Shown: piece by piece, positions 1-7,850 of the stretch
Layout of the letters: each line of letters begins with the position of its first letter
How positions within the stretch are numbered: position 1 is the first letter of the stretch
Assembly (NCBI GenBank): GCA_947461705.1
Contig: CANHMF010000004.1
Coordinates: 1 to 45,197 of the forward strand
DNA: 45,197 nt
Reading direction: 5' to 3'
Source: Synechococcaceae cyanobacterium
GTDB lineage: Bacteria; Cyanobacteriota; Cyanobacteriia; PCC-6307; Cyanobiaceae
Translations under genes and position numbers: made by a program
The notes under the pieces: model-generated
What the model was told of the DNA's origin: nothing
What the model saw: only the letters and a program-made list of their open reading frames with translations
The model's database searches: none

Positions 1-762
1 CACCTGCCCTTCGTTGTCCAGTTGTTGCAGGAAGCGGGCAATCGGCATGTTGTTCAGGCCGATCAGGCGGTCGAAGCTCACACCCGCTTCAGCCTGGAGG
101 CGTTGTTTCCAGGACCGTTCATCGCAGGCCGTGAGGTGTTGCAAGTGGGTGCCGCTGGGGTTGCTCATCAACGTGAGCGGCAGGTTGGGATGGCCCTGGC
201 CATAGCCCAGGGCGTTCAGCCGATGCAGCGCCTGAATGGAGGCCTCCCAGGTGCCCTCACCCCGCTGGGCGTCGGTGGCGGCGGCCTCGGGGTTGGGCAG
301 GCTGGCCACGATCTCCACGTGCTGCTCCGCCAGGAAGCCGGCCAGATCGGCCAGGGCCGGCAGCAACAGAACCGTGAGGTTGCAGCGGTCGATCACGTGG
401 CAGCCCTGGTCGCGTGCAGCCCTCACCAACTGCCGAAACTGCTGGTGGAGCTCCGGCGCTCCGCCGGTGAGGTCCACCACCGCGGGCCGCAGGCGTTGGA
501 TCGCCGCGATGCACTGGTCCACCACCACCGCGGGCATCTGGGTGTGCCCCTGATGGGGCCCCGCCTCCACGTGGCAATGGCTGCAGGTCATGTTGCAGAG
601 CCTGCCCAGGTTCAGTTGCAGCACCCGCAGGCTGCCGCGGCGGGGCTCCCGCAGGCCCCCGGCCTGCAGGTGGGCCGCAAAGCCGCGTTCAGTGGGGAGT
701 CCCGCCCTCAGCAGCTGTTGCTGCTCCTGGGGCTCCAGCACGGGCCGGGGGGTGGTGGTCAT
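1..762 (-). CDS. ArsS-like radical SAM protein (3' end beyond window)
   Basis: The protein carries a radical SAM cluster motif, CNMTCSHCHVEAG, about 55 residues from the start; the CxxxCxxC cysteines bind the 4Fe-4S cluster that cleaves S-adenosylmethionine. The form of this motif, the following segment DLTGGAPELH and the segment LPLTLMSNPSGTHLQ fit the arsenosugar-biosynthesis radical SAM family (ArsS), which in known members adds the 5-deoxyadenosyl group of SAM to dimethylarsenite. About 254 residues are visible; the C-terminal part (DUF3641 in the family) lies outside the window. The start ATG (762-760) overlaps the TGA stop (761-759) of the upstream GH57 gene as ATGA, so the two are probably translationally coupled. 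No arsM or other arsenic gene is visible, so the substrate is inferred from family resemblance only. Confidence 0.75.
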   Translation of the reverse strand, partial: MTTTPRPVLEPQEQQQLLRAGLPTERGFAAHLQAGGLREPRRGSLRVLQLNLGRLCNMTCSHCHVEAGPHQGHTQMPAVVVDQCIAAIQRLRPAVVDLTGGAPELHQQFRQLVRAARDQGCHVIDRCNLTVLLLPALADLAGFLAEQHVEIVASLPNPEAAATDAQRGEGTWEASIQALHRLNALGYGQGHPNLPLTLMSNPSGTHLQHLTACDERSWKQRLQAEAGVSFDRLIGLNNMPIARFLQQLDNEGQV

Positions 763-2330
763 GGGGGTGGCAGCCGGGCCCAGTCGGCCGCGTTCACCAG
801 GGGGAACAGGCCATCCTCACGGGCCACGGCCTCCAGCCAGTCCGCGGGGGGAGGATTGCCGGTGTCGATGGCCTCCAACAGCCGCCAGAAGCGGGTGAGG
901 TGCCGCTGGATGCGTTCGCGGGCCAGTTCGGTGGTGGTGCCGGCCCGCAGGATGAAGCTCCAGTCCGAGCTCTGGGCCAGTAGCAGTTCGCGAGCGGCCT
1001 GATGCAGCAGGTCGCGGGCTTCGGCACTGCCGACCCCCTTGGCCACCCGCGCCACCATGGCCCGCGAGGCCCGATGCCACTCGGGGATCACCCAGGCATT
1101 GCTCTCGTTCAACCAGTAGTGGTGGTAGCCCCCTTGCCCCCAGCTGGAGGGGGAGGGCTGGCAGAGCTGCAGGGCATCGCCGCGGCTGAGGCTTTCCCGC
1201 AGGGTCACGAGGCCCACCCCGGCTGCCGGGGCCTGACGGAACAGTTCTCCCAGGAATTGGGGCCCTTCAAACCACCAGTGTCCAAAGAGCTCCGCATCAA
1301 AGGGCGCCACCAGCAGGGGGCGGCGGTCCATGGCGGTGCCCAGCGCCTGCAGGTGCCGGCCCCGCCCCTCCAGATAGTGGACCGCGTCGCGGCGGATAGC
1401 CGCCAGGGCGGCCTCGGGGTCGTAGGCCTGCTTCTGATCGAGGGGGCATTGGCGGCCGCTCACCCGGTGCAGCTTGAGACCGAGGGGCCGGGGGCAGTCG
1501 ATGCCGCGCTGGCTCAGTTCGTCTGGGGGCAGATCCCAGCCCAGGTCGCGGTGGAATTCCCGGTAACTGGCGTCGCCTGGGTAGCCCTCGCGTGCGCTCC
1601 ACACCGGCAGGGTGGATTCGCTGTCGCGGGCGAAGAACGCCATGCCCGCGGGGGTACAGATGGGGGCATACACCCCGTAGCGGGGACGCGGCAGGCCGTG
1701 CAGCAGGCCGTGGGCGTCAAGGATGGCGTAGCGCAGTCCGCAGCCCACCAGTAGCCGATCGAGCCCCTCGTAATAGGCACATTCCGGCAGCCAGATGCCC
1801 TGGGGGCGTACCCCCAGCAGCCGTTCGTGCTCCCGCACCGCCGTGAGCAGCTGGGCCCGCACGGCTTCAGGACAGTCGCGCAGGAGGGGCAGGTAGCCGT
1901 GGGTGGCGGCACAGGTGAGCAGATCGAGCACCCCCGCCTGTTGCAGCAGGCGGAATCGGGGCAGCAGATCGCCATTGCAGCCTTGCCAGATGGCGGCCGT
2001 GTGCTCCAGCCGCTGGGCCAGGGCAGCGGCGGCCGTGGCATGGCTGCTAGGGGCCTGCTGCAGTAGCTCCAGCCGCACTGTGAGCCAGGGGCCGAAGCGG
2101 CGGCTGAGCTCCGCGCTGCTCAGCAGCGACAGCAGGGTGGGCGAGAGGCCGAGGCTCAGCCGTGGGCTCTGGGCTGGATCGGCGGCCGCCGCCTCCAGGG
2201 TTTCCAGCAGGGGGATGTAGCACTCGAGCAGGGCCTGGAAGTACCAGTCCTCCTCCAGGGAGCCAGGCTCGCTGGAATGCACATAGGGGAGGTGCGCGTG
2301 AAGCACCAGGGCCAGGTCGCCGGCGGCCAA
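759..2330 (-). CDS. GH57 1,4-alpha-glucan branching enzyme
   Basis: This is a family 57 glycoside hydrolase of the branching-enzyme type, acting on glycogen. The visible family motifs, in order, are HAHLPYVHS near the N terminus, GIWLPECAYYEG with the presumed nucleophile Glu, AFDAELFGHWWFEGP with the presumed acid/base Asp, and a C-terminal helical region ending in RERIQRHLTRFWRLLEAID. The open frame extends upstream to 2432, but those extra residues look non-coding and overlap the divergent NYN gene. The TTG at 2330, giving AAGDLALVLHAHLPY, is preceded by AGGTGG four bases upstream and places the first motif at the usual distance from the start. A GTG/ATG start does not exist near it. The protein is about 523 residues, the usual size. 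It precedes the ArsS-like gene with a 4-base overlap. Recognition of the family is firm; branching activity is inferred. Confidence 0.88.
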   Translation of the reverse strand: MAAGDLALVLHAHLPYVHSSEPGSLEEDWYFQALLECYIPLLETLEAAAADPAQSPRLSLGLSPTLLSLLSSAELSRRFGPWLTVRLELLQQAPSSHATAAAALAQRLEHTAAIWQGCNGDLLPRFRLLQQAGVLDLLTCAATHGYLPLLRDCPEAVRAQLLTAVREHERLLGVRPQGIWLPECAYYEGLDRLLVGCGLRYAILDAHGLLHGLPRPRYGVYAPICTPAGMAFFARDSESTLPVWSAREGYPGDASYREFHRDLGWDLPPDELSQRGIDCPRPLGLKLHRVSGRQCPLDQKQAYDPEAALAAIRRDAVHYLEGRGRHLQALGTAMDRRPLLVAPFDAELFGHWWFEGPQFLGELFRQAPAAGVGLVTLRESLSRGDALQLCQPSPSSWGQGGYHHYWLNESNAWVIPEWHRASRAMVARVAKGVGSAEARDLLHQAARELLLAQSSDWSFILRAGTTTELARERIQRHLTRFWRLLEAIDTGNPPPADWLEAVAREDGLFPLVNAADWARLPPP

Positions 2331-2397
2331 GGGCCCACCTCGCAGTGCGGCAACTTTAGGTGCAGCTTCTAGGCTCAAGTGCAGTGATGGGGTGCCG

Positions 2398-2931
2398 ATG
2401 CAGCTGGCTCTGGCGGTCGATGGCCACAGCATGTTCTACGTCCAGCAGAAGCTGGGCTGGTTCTTCGACCCGCGCCGTCTGCTGGAGTACGCCACGGCTA
2501 CCCCTGGCCTGGAGATCGGCAGTGCCTTCTGGTACACCGGCCTGAAGGACCCCACCGACCAGCGGCCCTTCCGCGATGCGCTGACCAGCCTGGGCTTCAC
2601 GGTGCGGGCCAAGCCCCTGCGGGAGTTCGGTAACGACCCGGAGCAGCGGCAGTTTGCCAGGGCCAACCTGGATGTGGAGATCGCCATCGACCTGATGGCT
2701 GTGGCCCACCGCACTGATGAGGTGTGGCTGCTGAGCGGCAGTCGCGATCTGGAGCGCCTGGTGGAGGTGCTGCGGGCCCGGGGCCTCAAGATCGTGGTGA
2801 TGAGCACCGATGGCATGGTGCCGCGAGAGCTGCGTAACGCCGCCGATCGCTTTGTCGATCTGGCCAGCCTGCGGCCCCAGCTGGAGAAAGCCGAGGCCCT
2901 CCAGGCGCCTGTGTTCAGCCGCTCCAGCTGA
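2398..2931 (+). CDS. NYN-domain protein (LabA/DUF88 family)
   Basis: The protein of about 177 residues is a single NYN (PIN-like nuclease) domain. The opening LALAVDGHSMFY holds the first acidic metal-ligand position, and VWLLSGSRDLERLVEVLR matches the family SGDSDF-type block, followed by GLKIVVMST. Family members include LabA of Synechococcus elongatus, which acts in circadian gene expression, and RNA nucleases of other bacteria. The usual SGDSDF reads SGSRDL here, so one acidic position is altered but the Asp is kept. ATG 2398 is preferred over GTG 2392, which adds only two residues. It is divergent from the GH57 gene, with about 70 bases between start codons. sasA is in the same window (31.6-32.9 kb), but a circadian role for this gene is only a possibility. 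Confidence 0.72.
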   Translation: MQLALAVDGHSMFYVQQKLGWFFDPRRLLEYATATPGLEIGSAFWYTGLKDPTDQRPFRDALTSLGFTVRAKPLREFGNDPEQRQFARANLDVEIAIDLMAVAHRTDEVWLLSGSRDLERLVEVLRARGLKIVVMSTDGMVPRELRNAADRFVDLASLRPQLEKAEALQAPVFSRSS

Positions 2932-3003
2932 CCACAGCAGTCCGACGCCACGCCACACCCCTAGACTGGGGCTAACTCATAACCATTCCGACTTGTAGCC
3001 GCC

Positions 3004-4644
3004 ATGGCCCGCGATCCCGGCCGGGTATTGATCTTCGATACCACCCTGCGCGATGGGGAGCAATCTCCTGGCGCCAGCCTCAATCTTGAGGAGAAGCTGG
3101 CGATCGCTCAGCAGCTGGCTCGCCTCGGGGTCGACATCATCGAGGCGGGCTTTCCCTTTGCGAGTCCCGGTGATTTCAACGCCGTGCAGCGCATCGCCGC
3201 CGCGGTGGGCACGGCCGATGGCCCGGTGATCTGCGGCCTGGCCCGGGCGGCCCAGGGCGACATCAAGGCCTGTGCCGATGCCGTGGCCCCCGCCGTGCAC
3301 AAGCGGATCCACACCTTCATCGCCACCAGCGACATTCACCTCGAGCACAAACTGCGCAAGAGCCGCGCCGAGGTGCTGCAGATCGCCGGCGAGATGGTGG
3401 CCTACGCCCGCTCCCTGGTGGACGACGTGGAGTTCTCCTGCGAGGACGCCGGCCGCTCCGATCCGGAGTTCATGTATCAGGTGATCGAGGCGGCCATTGC
3501 CGCTGGGGCCACCACGATCAACATCCCTGACACGGTGGGCTACGCCACCCCCGCTGAGTTCGGGGCCCTGATCGATGGCATCAACCGCCACGTGCCGAAC
3601 ATTGAGCAAGCGGTGATCTCGGTGCATGGCCACAACGACCTGGGCCTGGCCGTGGCCAACTTCCTCGAGGCTGTGAAGAACGGTGCTCGCCAGTTGGAGT
3701 GCACCATCAACGGCATCGGCGAGCGGGCTGGTAATGCCTCCCTCGAGGAGCTGGTGATGGCCCTCTATGTGCGCCGCAGCTACTTCAATCCCTTCCTGGG
3801 CCGTCCGGCTGAGAGCAGCGAGCCGCTCACGGGCGTGCGCACCGAGGAGATCACCAAGACCTCCCGGCTGGTGAGCAATCTCACCGGCATGGCGGTGCAG
3901 CCCAACAAGGCCATCGTGGGGGCGAATGCCTTCGCTCACGAGAGCGGGATTCACCAGGATGGTGTGCTCAAGAACCGCCTCACCTACGAGATCATCGACG
4001 CCCGCACCGTCGGCCTGGCCGATAACCGGATCTCCCTGGGCAAGTTGAGCGGCCGCAGTGCCTTTCGGGCTCGTCTGGAGGAGCTGGGCTACACGCTGGA
4101 GCGCCAGGCACTCGACGATGCCTTCGCCCGGTTCAAGGAACTGGCGGATCGCAAGCGCGAGATCTCCGACCGCGACCTCGAGGCGATCGTGAGTGAGCAG
4201 GTGCAGCAGCAGGACGAGGCCGCCTACAGCCTCAAGCTGGTGCAGGTGAGCACGGGCACCAACCTGCAACCCACGGCCACCGTCACCCTGGTGAACAGCG
4301 ATGGGGCGGAGCTCACCGAGGCTGCCATTGGCACAGGGCCTGTGGATGCGGTCTGTCAGGCCCTCAACCACCTGGCGCGGGTGCCGAACGAGCTGGTGGA
4401 GTTCTCGGTGAAGAGCGTCACCGAGGGCATTGATGCCATGGGCGAGGTGACCATTCGCCTACGGGCCGATGGGGTGCTCTATTCCGGCCACGCCGCCGAC
4501 ACCGACATCGTGGTGGCGGCGGCCCAGGCCTTCGTGAATGCCCTCAATCGCCTGGTGGCCGGTAGCCAGCGCACCCCCTTGCATCCCCAGAAGGGGCCCC
4601 TGCCGGTGGGGGATCTGGCGCCCGCCGACCGCCCCCGGATCTGA
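3004..4644 (+). CDS. leuA: 2-isopropylmalate synthase
   Basis: LeuA condenses acetyl-CoA with 2-oxoisovalerate, the first committed step of leucine synthesis, in the cytoplasm. The N-terminal TIM-barrel carries [17 protein letters not shown] (catalytic Arg and metal-ligand Asp), [12 protein letters not shown] (metal-ligand histidines) and [15 protein letters not shown]. The middle has the [13 protein letters not shown] signature. The C-terminal third, from about residue 390, is the regulatory domain that binds leucine in the family. At 546 residues it is full length for the long bacterial LeuA. The ATG at 3004 starts directly before [17 protein letters not shown], as expected. The gene ends 22 bases before the permease gene and could be co-transcribed with it. 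No attenuator leader peptide is evident in the 72 bases upstream. Confidence 0.97.
   Translation: MARDPGRVLIFDTTLRDGEQSPGASLNLEEKLAIAQQLARLGVDIIEAGFPFASPGDFNAVQRIAAAVGTADGPVICGLARAAQGDIKACADAVAPAVHKRIHTFIATSDIHLEHKLRKSRAEVLQIAGEMVAYARSLVDDVEFSCEDAGRSDPEFMYQVIEAAIAAGATTINIPDTVGYATPAEFGALIDGINRHVPNIEQAVISVHGHNDLGLAVANFLEAVKNGARQLECTINGIGERAGNASLEELVMALYVRRSYFNPFLGRPAESSEPLTGVRTEEITKTSRLVSNLTGMAVQPNKAIVGANAFAHESGIHQDGVLKNRLTYEIIDARTVGLADNRISLGKLSGRSAFRARLEELGYTLERQALDDAFARFKELADRKREISDRDLEAIVSEQVQQQDEAAYSLKLVQVSTGTNLQPTATVTLVNSDGAELTEAAIGTGPVDAVCQALNHLARVPNELVEFSVKSVTEGIDAMGEVTIRLRADGVLYSGHAADTDIVVAAAQAFVNALNRLVAGSQRTPLHPQKGPLPVGDLAPADRPRI
3100..3107. repeat. HIP1 palindrome GCGATCGC
   Basis: Exact GCGATCGC inside leuA. 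This octamer is over-represented in many cyanobacterial genomes. Confidence 0.7.
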
Positions 4645-4666
4645 ACCGGTCCGAGAGTTTGTCGTT

Positions 4667-5515
4667 ATGAGTGAACCCACCAACGGGCGATCCCGCAGCC
4701 TCGCGGCCAGCGCCATGCAGCTGGTTTTGCTCTTGCTGGTGGCCCTGGCCATGCTTGTGCCCCTGTTCTGGCTGGTGAGCACGTCGCTGAAGGGCCCCGC
4801 CGAGGACATCTTCACCACGCCGCCAGCCCTGCTGCCCAGCCAGCCCAGTCTGGAGGCCTACGGGCGTTTGTTTCGCGATAACCCCATGCTGGGCTACATC
4901 GTGAACAGCACCATCGTGAGCGGTCTGGCAGTGCTGGCCAACCTGCTGTTCTGTTCCCTGGCGGCCTATCCCCTGGCGCGGATGCGCTTTGCCGGCCGGG
5001 GGCTGGTGCTGGCTCTGGTGGTGGCCACGATCCTGATCCCCTTCCAGGTGGTGATGATCCCGCTCTACCTGCTGATGGTGCAGCTGGGGTTGCGCAACAC
5101 CCTCTGGGCCCTGATCCTGCCCCAGGCGGCCACGGCCTTCGGCATCTTTCTGCTGCGTCAGAGTTTCGCCGGTGTGCCGGTGGAGCTGGAGGAAGCGGCC
5201 CGCATCGATGGCTGCACTCCTGTGGGGGAGTGGTGGAACGTGATGATTCCTGCCGCCCGGGCCGATCTCATCACCCTGGCGATGTTCGTGTTCATCGGCA
5301 CCTGGAGTGATTTCCTCTGGCCCCTGGTGATCCTCGACGACCCCAAGCTCTACACCTTGCCCCTGGGCCTGCAGCAGTTGGCCAGCAGCTTCTCGCTTGA
5401 CTGGCGGCTGGTGGCGGCGGGATCCGTGGTGTCGATCCTGCCGGTGCTGGTGCTGTTCATTGGCCTGCAGCGCTACATCCTGCCCAGCGCCAGCGGCGAT
5501 GCGGTGAAGGGCTAA
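4667..5515 (+). CDS. ABC transporter permease, MalG/UgpE (sugar) type
   Basis: This is an inner-membrane permease of a CUT1-type carbohydrate importer. It has about six hydrophobic segments: residues 16-38 (MQLVLLLLVALAMLVPLFW), then segments starting near MLGYIVNSTIVSGL, LVLALVVATILIPF and TLWALILPQAATAFG, and two at the C terminus. The cytoplasmic EAA loop that docks on the ATPase is clear: ELEEAARIDGCTPVGEWWN. The length, 282 residues, is normal. The ATG at 4667 is chosen because an upstream extension to 4538 would lie inside leuA. A solute-binding protein, partner permease and ATPase are all missing from the window, so the substrate cannot be told. In related picocyanobacteria a permease of this kind (GgtD) serves glucosylglycerol or sucrose uptake; that is a guess here. 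Confidence 0.85.
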   Translation: MSEPTNGRSRSLAASAMQLVLLLLVALAMLVPLFWLVSTSLKGPAEDIFTTPPALLPSQPSLEAYGRLFRDNPMLGYIVNSTIVSGLAVLANLLFCSLAAYPLARMRFAGRGLVLALVVATILIPFQVVMIPLYLLMVQLGLRNTLWALILPQAATAFGIFLLRQSFAGVPVELEEAARIDGCTPVGEWWNVMIPAARADLITLAMFVFIGTWSDFLWPLVILDDPKLYTLPLGLQQLASSFSLDWRLVAAGSVVSILPVLVLFIGLQRYILPSASGDAVKG

Positions 5516-5708
5516 GAGCTGCGCCGTTTTGATGACCGTCACCCGTTGTGGGTCGGATCACAGCTGGGCCCAGGCCAGTATCAGCAACACGGCATAGCCC
5601 CCCATGCTGCTGACGTCTTGTGGCGTTGGCCTCACGTGCTCTGCCGGGTTCTGCCAATCTTGCGGGATGGAGTGATCCCGGCGCTCCTGATTCATTCGGT
5701 CAAGCCGC

Positions 5709-7847
5709 ATGCCGTCCTTGCTTCTTCGGGTCTGGCCGCGCTCGATCGGAAATCAGTGCCTGATGATGCTGGCGCTGGGGATGACCTTTGGCTTGCTCTG
5801 GCCTGGGGCCACTGGAGCACTCCGGCCCTTGGCCCGCGTGTTTCTGCAGGCGTCCCAGATCGTGGTGATGCCCTTCTTGATCTGTGAATTGGTGGTGGGT
5901 TTCGGCGCATTGCGGCCGGGGATGCTGCGCAGCTTCGCCCGTTCCGGACTCCTGCTGTTGCTGGGGCTGTGGATTACTGCCGGTGTGGTGGTGATCGTGC
6001 TGCCCCAGTTCCTGCCCCCACTGGTGACATCGCAGTTCTTCCATTCTGGTTTGTTCGAGCGGCCGGAACCTGTTGATCTGCTGGACGTTTACCTGCCAGG
6101 CAATATTTTTAGTGGCCTGGCAGACGATAACTTTCCCGCTGTGGTGCTCTTCAGTTCCGTGCTCGGGGTGTTGCTCCAGGGCATTGATAACAAGGGCCGG
6201 CTGCTCGAGCCTCTGGAGGTGATGCGCCAGCTGTTTGTGCGCCTCAACAAGCTGGTGGCTCGCGTCATCCCCTACGGCATTTTTGCCCTTACGGCGCTCA
6301 ATGTGGCGCGTCTTGACTGGTCGCAGCTGCTGCGCATTCAGGGCTTTTTTCAGCTCTCGCTGGTGGCCTTTCTGCTCCTGAGTCTGCTGTGCGTTGGCCT
6401 GGTGCTGGTGCTTACGCCCCTGTCACCAGCTGCCCTGTGGCGCTGTCTGCGCGGCCCGCTGGCGTTCACGGCCAGCAGTGCGAACTTGCTGATTGCCCTG
6501 CCGCTGTTGGTCACTAACCTGCGCCAGGAGCTGCCGGTTGCACTGGATCCCCAGTGCCGCCATCCCGAGGCGGTTGATGAAATCGCTCCCCTGGTGTCGC
6601 TCGGATTTGCCCTGCCCACGTTGGGGCAGGTGGCGGCTCTGTGGTTCATCCCGTTTGCGGGCTGGTATGTGGACCAACCGCTTCGTCCCGGCGAAACAGC
6701 CCGGATGTTGCTCACGGCCATCCCCGCTTCTGTGTCGGGTCTGAAGGTGGTGATGCGCCAGGAGTTGGAGTCCCGTGGTTTGCCCATGGACCTGCTCCAG
6801 CTCGTGTACATCAATGGTGAGTGGCTCTACCGCTTCGAGAAGGTGTTGGCCCTCGAAGGGTTGGTGGTGCTTGCGGTTCTGTTGTATGGGCGCGTGGTGG
6901 GCGCGCTGCGGCTCAAGCCCCTCCAGCTGCTGGGCATGCTGTTGGCCTCCACCCTTCTGCTGGCTGGCCTTGGCGCGGCGGCCCGGGCCCATCTGGCGCG
7001 TTCGCTTCAGGGGACCTACCGCAACGACCAGAAACTCCTGGGTCTGCGCTCCTCAGCCGCTCGCCCACAACCGGCTGCGCTCCGCCAGCTCATCCCTGAG
7101 CCTGTTTCCCTGGCGGCCATCCTCAAGCGCGGCCTTCTCCGCGTGGGCGTGCGGGCCGATGGTTTGCCCTGGGCGTACCGCAACGCCCGGGGTGAGCTGG
7201 TTGGCTATGACATCGATCTGGTGGAAGGCCTTGCCAGCAGCCTGGGGGTACGGCTCGAGGTCCGTGAGGCCAACCTGGAGGCCTTGGAGAGCTGGCTGGA
7301 TTCCAGCCGCATCGATCTGGCGGTTGGCGGGATCCAGACCAGCCCTCAGCGGGCGGTGCGCCATCAGTTAAGCCAGGGCTACCAGCGGGTGCATCTGGCT
7401 CTGGTGGTGCCCGATGCCAAGGTGGCCCTGGTTCAGAACCTGCGTGACCACCCCCTGGGCAGGCCCCTGGTGCTGGCGGTGAGTGATCCGCAACTGCTCA
7501 CGGGCGACCTGCGGGATCAGCTCCGCAGCGAGCTGGTGGGACCCTCTGGCCAGCTCAGCCTGCAGCTGTTGCCCCTGGCAGACAAGCGCCAGTTCTTCTC
7601 CGCCGCCGGCCAGTCCCGTTTCGATGGGTTGCTCACCTCGGCGGAAGCCGGATCCACCTGGGCCGTGCTGCACCCGCGGACCAGCTTGATCGCTCCCTTT
7701 GCAGATCGCCTTGCCGGGGAGTTGGTGTGGGCGATTGCCGGTGATGACGTTGCCCTGCGCCGTTACATCAATGCCTGGCTGACCCGCGAGCAGGCCCGTG
7801 GCCAGATGGAGGCGCTGTTCGGCCACTGGGTGCGCATTGAGGACTGA
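5709..7847 (+). CDS. Fusion of DAACS-type symporter with periplasmic SBP_bac_3 domain
   Basis: Residues 1 to about 400 are a multi-spanning membrane domain resembling the dicarboxylate/amino acid:cation symporter family (GltP/DctA), with the early LARVFLQASQIVVMPFLICELVVGF region, the serine-containing reentrant stretch FTASSANLLIALPLLV and a later LTAIPASVSGLKVV loop. Residues about 402-430 (LKPLQLLGMLLASTLLLAGL) look like one more membrane helix. From about 468 to 712 follows a type-3 solute-binding domain: LKRGLLRVGVRADGLPWAY, GYDIDLVEGLASSLGVRL, and DLAVGGIQTSPQRAVRHQLS, with the Arg that usually holds the ligand carboxylate. The extra helix would place the binding domain in the periplasm. 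The frame is continuous and codon use is even across the junction, so this is a true fusion. The ligand is probably an acidic amino acid or dicarboxylate, by inference. The TM7 NMDGT motif of classical members is not visible. Confidence 0.85.
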   Translation: MPSLLLRVWPRSIGNQCLMMLALGMTFGLLWPGATGALRPLARVFLQASQIVVMPFLICELVVGFGALRPGMLRSFARSGLLLLLGLWITAGVVVIVLPQFLPPLVTSQFFHSGLFERPEPVDLLDVYLPGNIFSGLADDNFPAVVLFSSVLGVLLQGIDNKGRLLEPLEVMRQLFVRLNKLVARVIPYGIFALTALNVARLDWSQLLRIQGFFQLSLVAFLLLSLLCVGLVLVLTPLSPAALWRCLRGPLAFTASSANLLIALPLLVTNLRQELPVALDPQCRHPEAVDEIAPLVSLGFALPTLGQVAALWFIPFAGWYVDQPLRPGETARMLLTAIPASVSGLKVVMRQELESRGLPMDLLQLVYINGEWLYRFEKVLALEGLVVLAVLLYGRVVGALRLKPLQLLGMLLASTLLLAGLGAAARAHLARSLQGTYRNDQKLLGLRSSAARPQPAALRQLIPEPVSLAAILKRGLLRVGVRADGLPWAYRNARGELVGYDIDLVEGLASSLGVRLEVREANLEALESWLDSSRIDLAVGGIQTSPQRAVRHQLSQGYQRVHLALVVPDAKVALVQNLRDHPLGRPLVLAVSDPQLLTGDLRDQLRSELVGPSGQLSLQLLPLADKRQFFSAAGQSRFDGLLTSAEAGSTWAVLHPRTSLIAPFADRLAGELVWAIAGDDVALRRYINAWLTREQARGQMEALFGHWVRIED

Positions 7848-7850
7848 GCC

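Noticed and set aside
2341..2397. A promoter for the divergent GH57/NYN pair (possible -10 TAAAGT or TAGGCT).
   Set aside because: Spacing to any -35 candidate is wrong, so nothing can be claimed.
5558..5605. A 15-residue hydrophobic peptide on the minus strand (MGGYAVLLILAWAQL) that resembles tiny membrane subunits of photosynthetic complexes.
   Set aside because: It is very short, has no ribosome site and matches no known Psb or Pet small subunit I can recall; chance in a GC-rich intergenic region is more likely.
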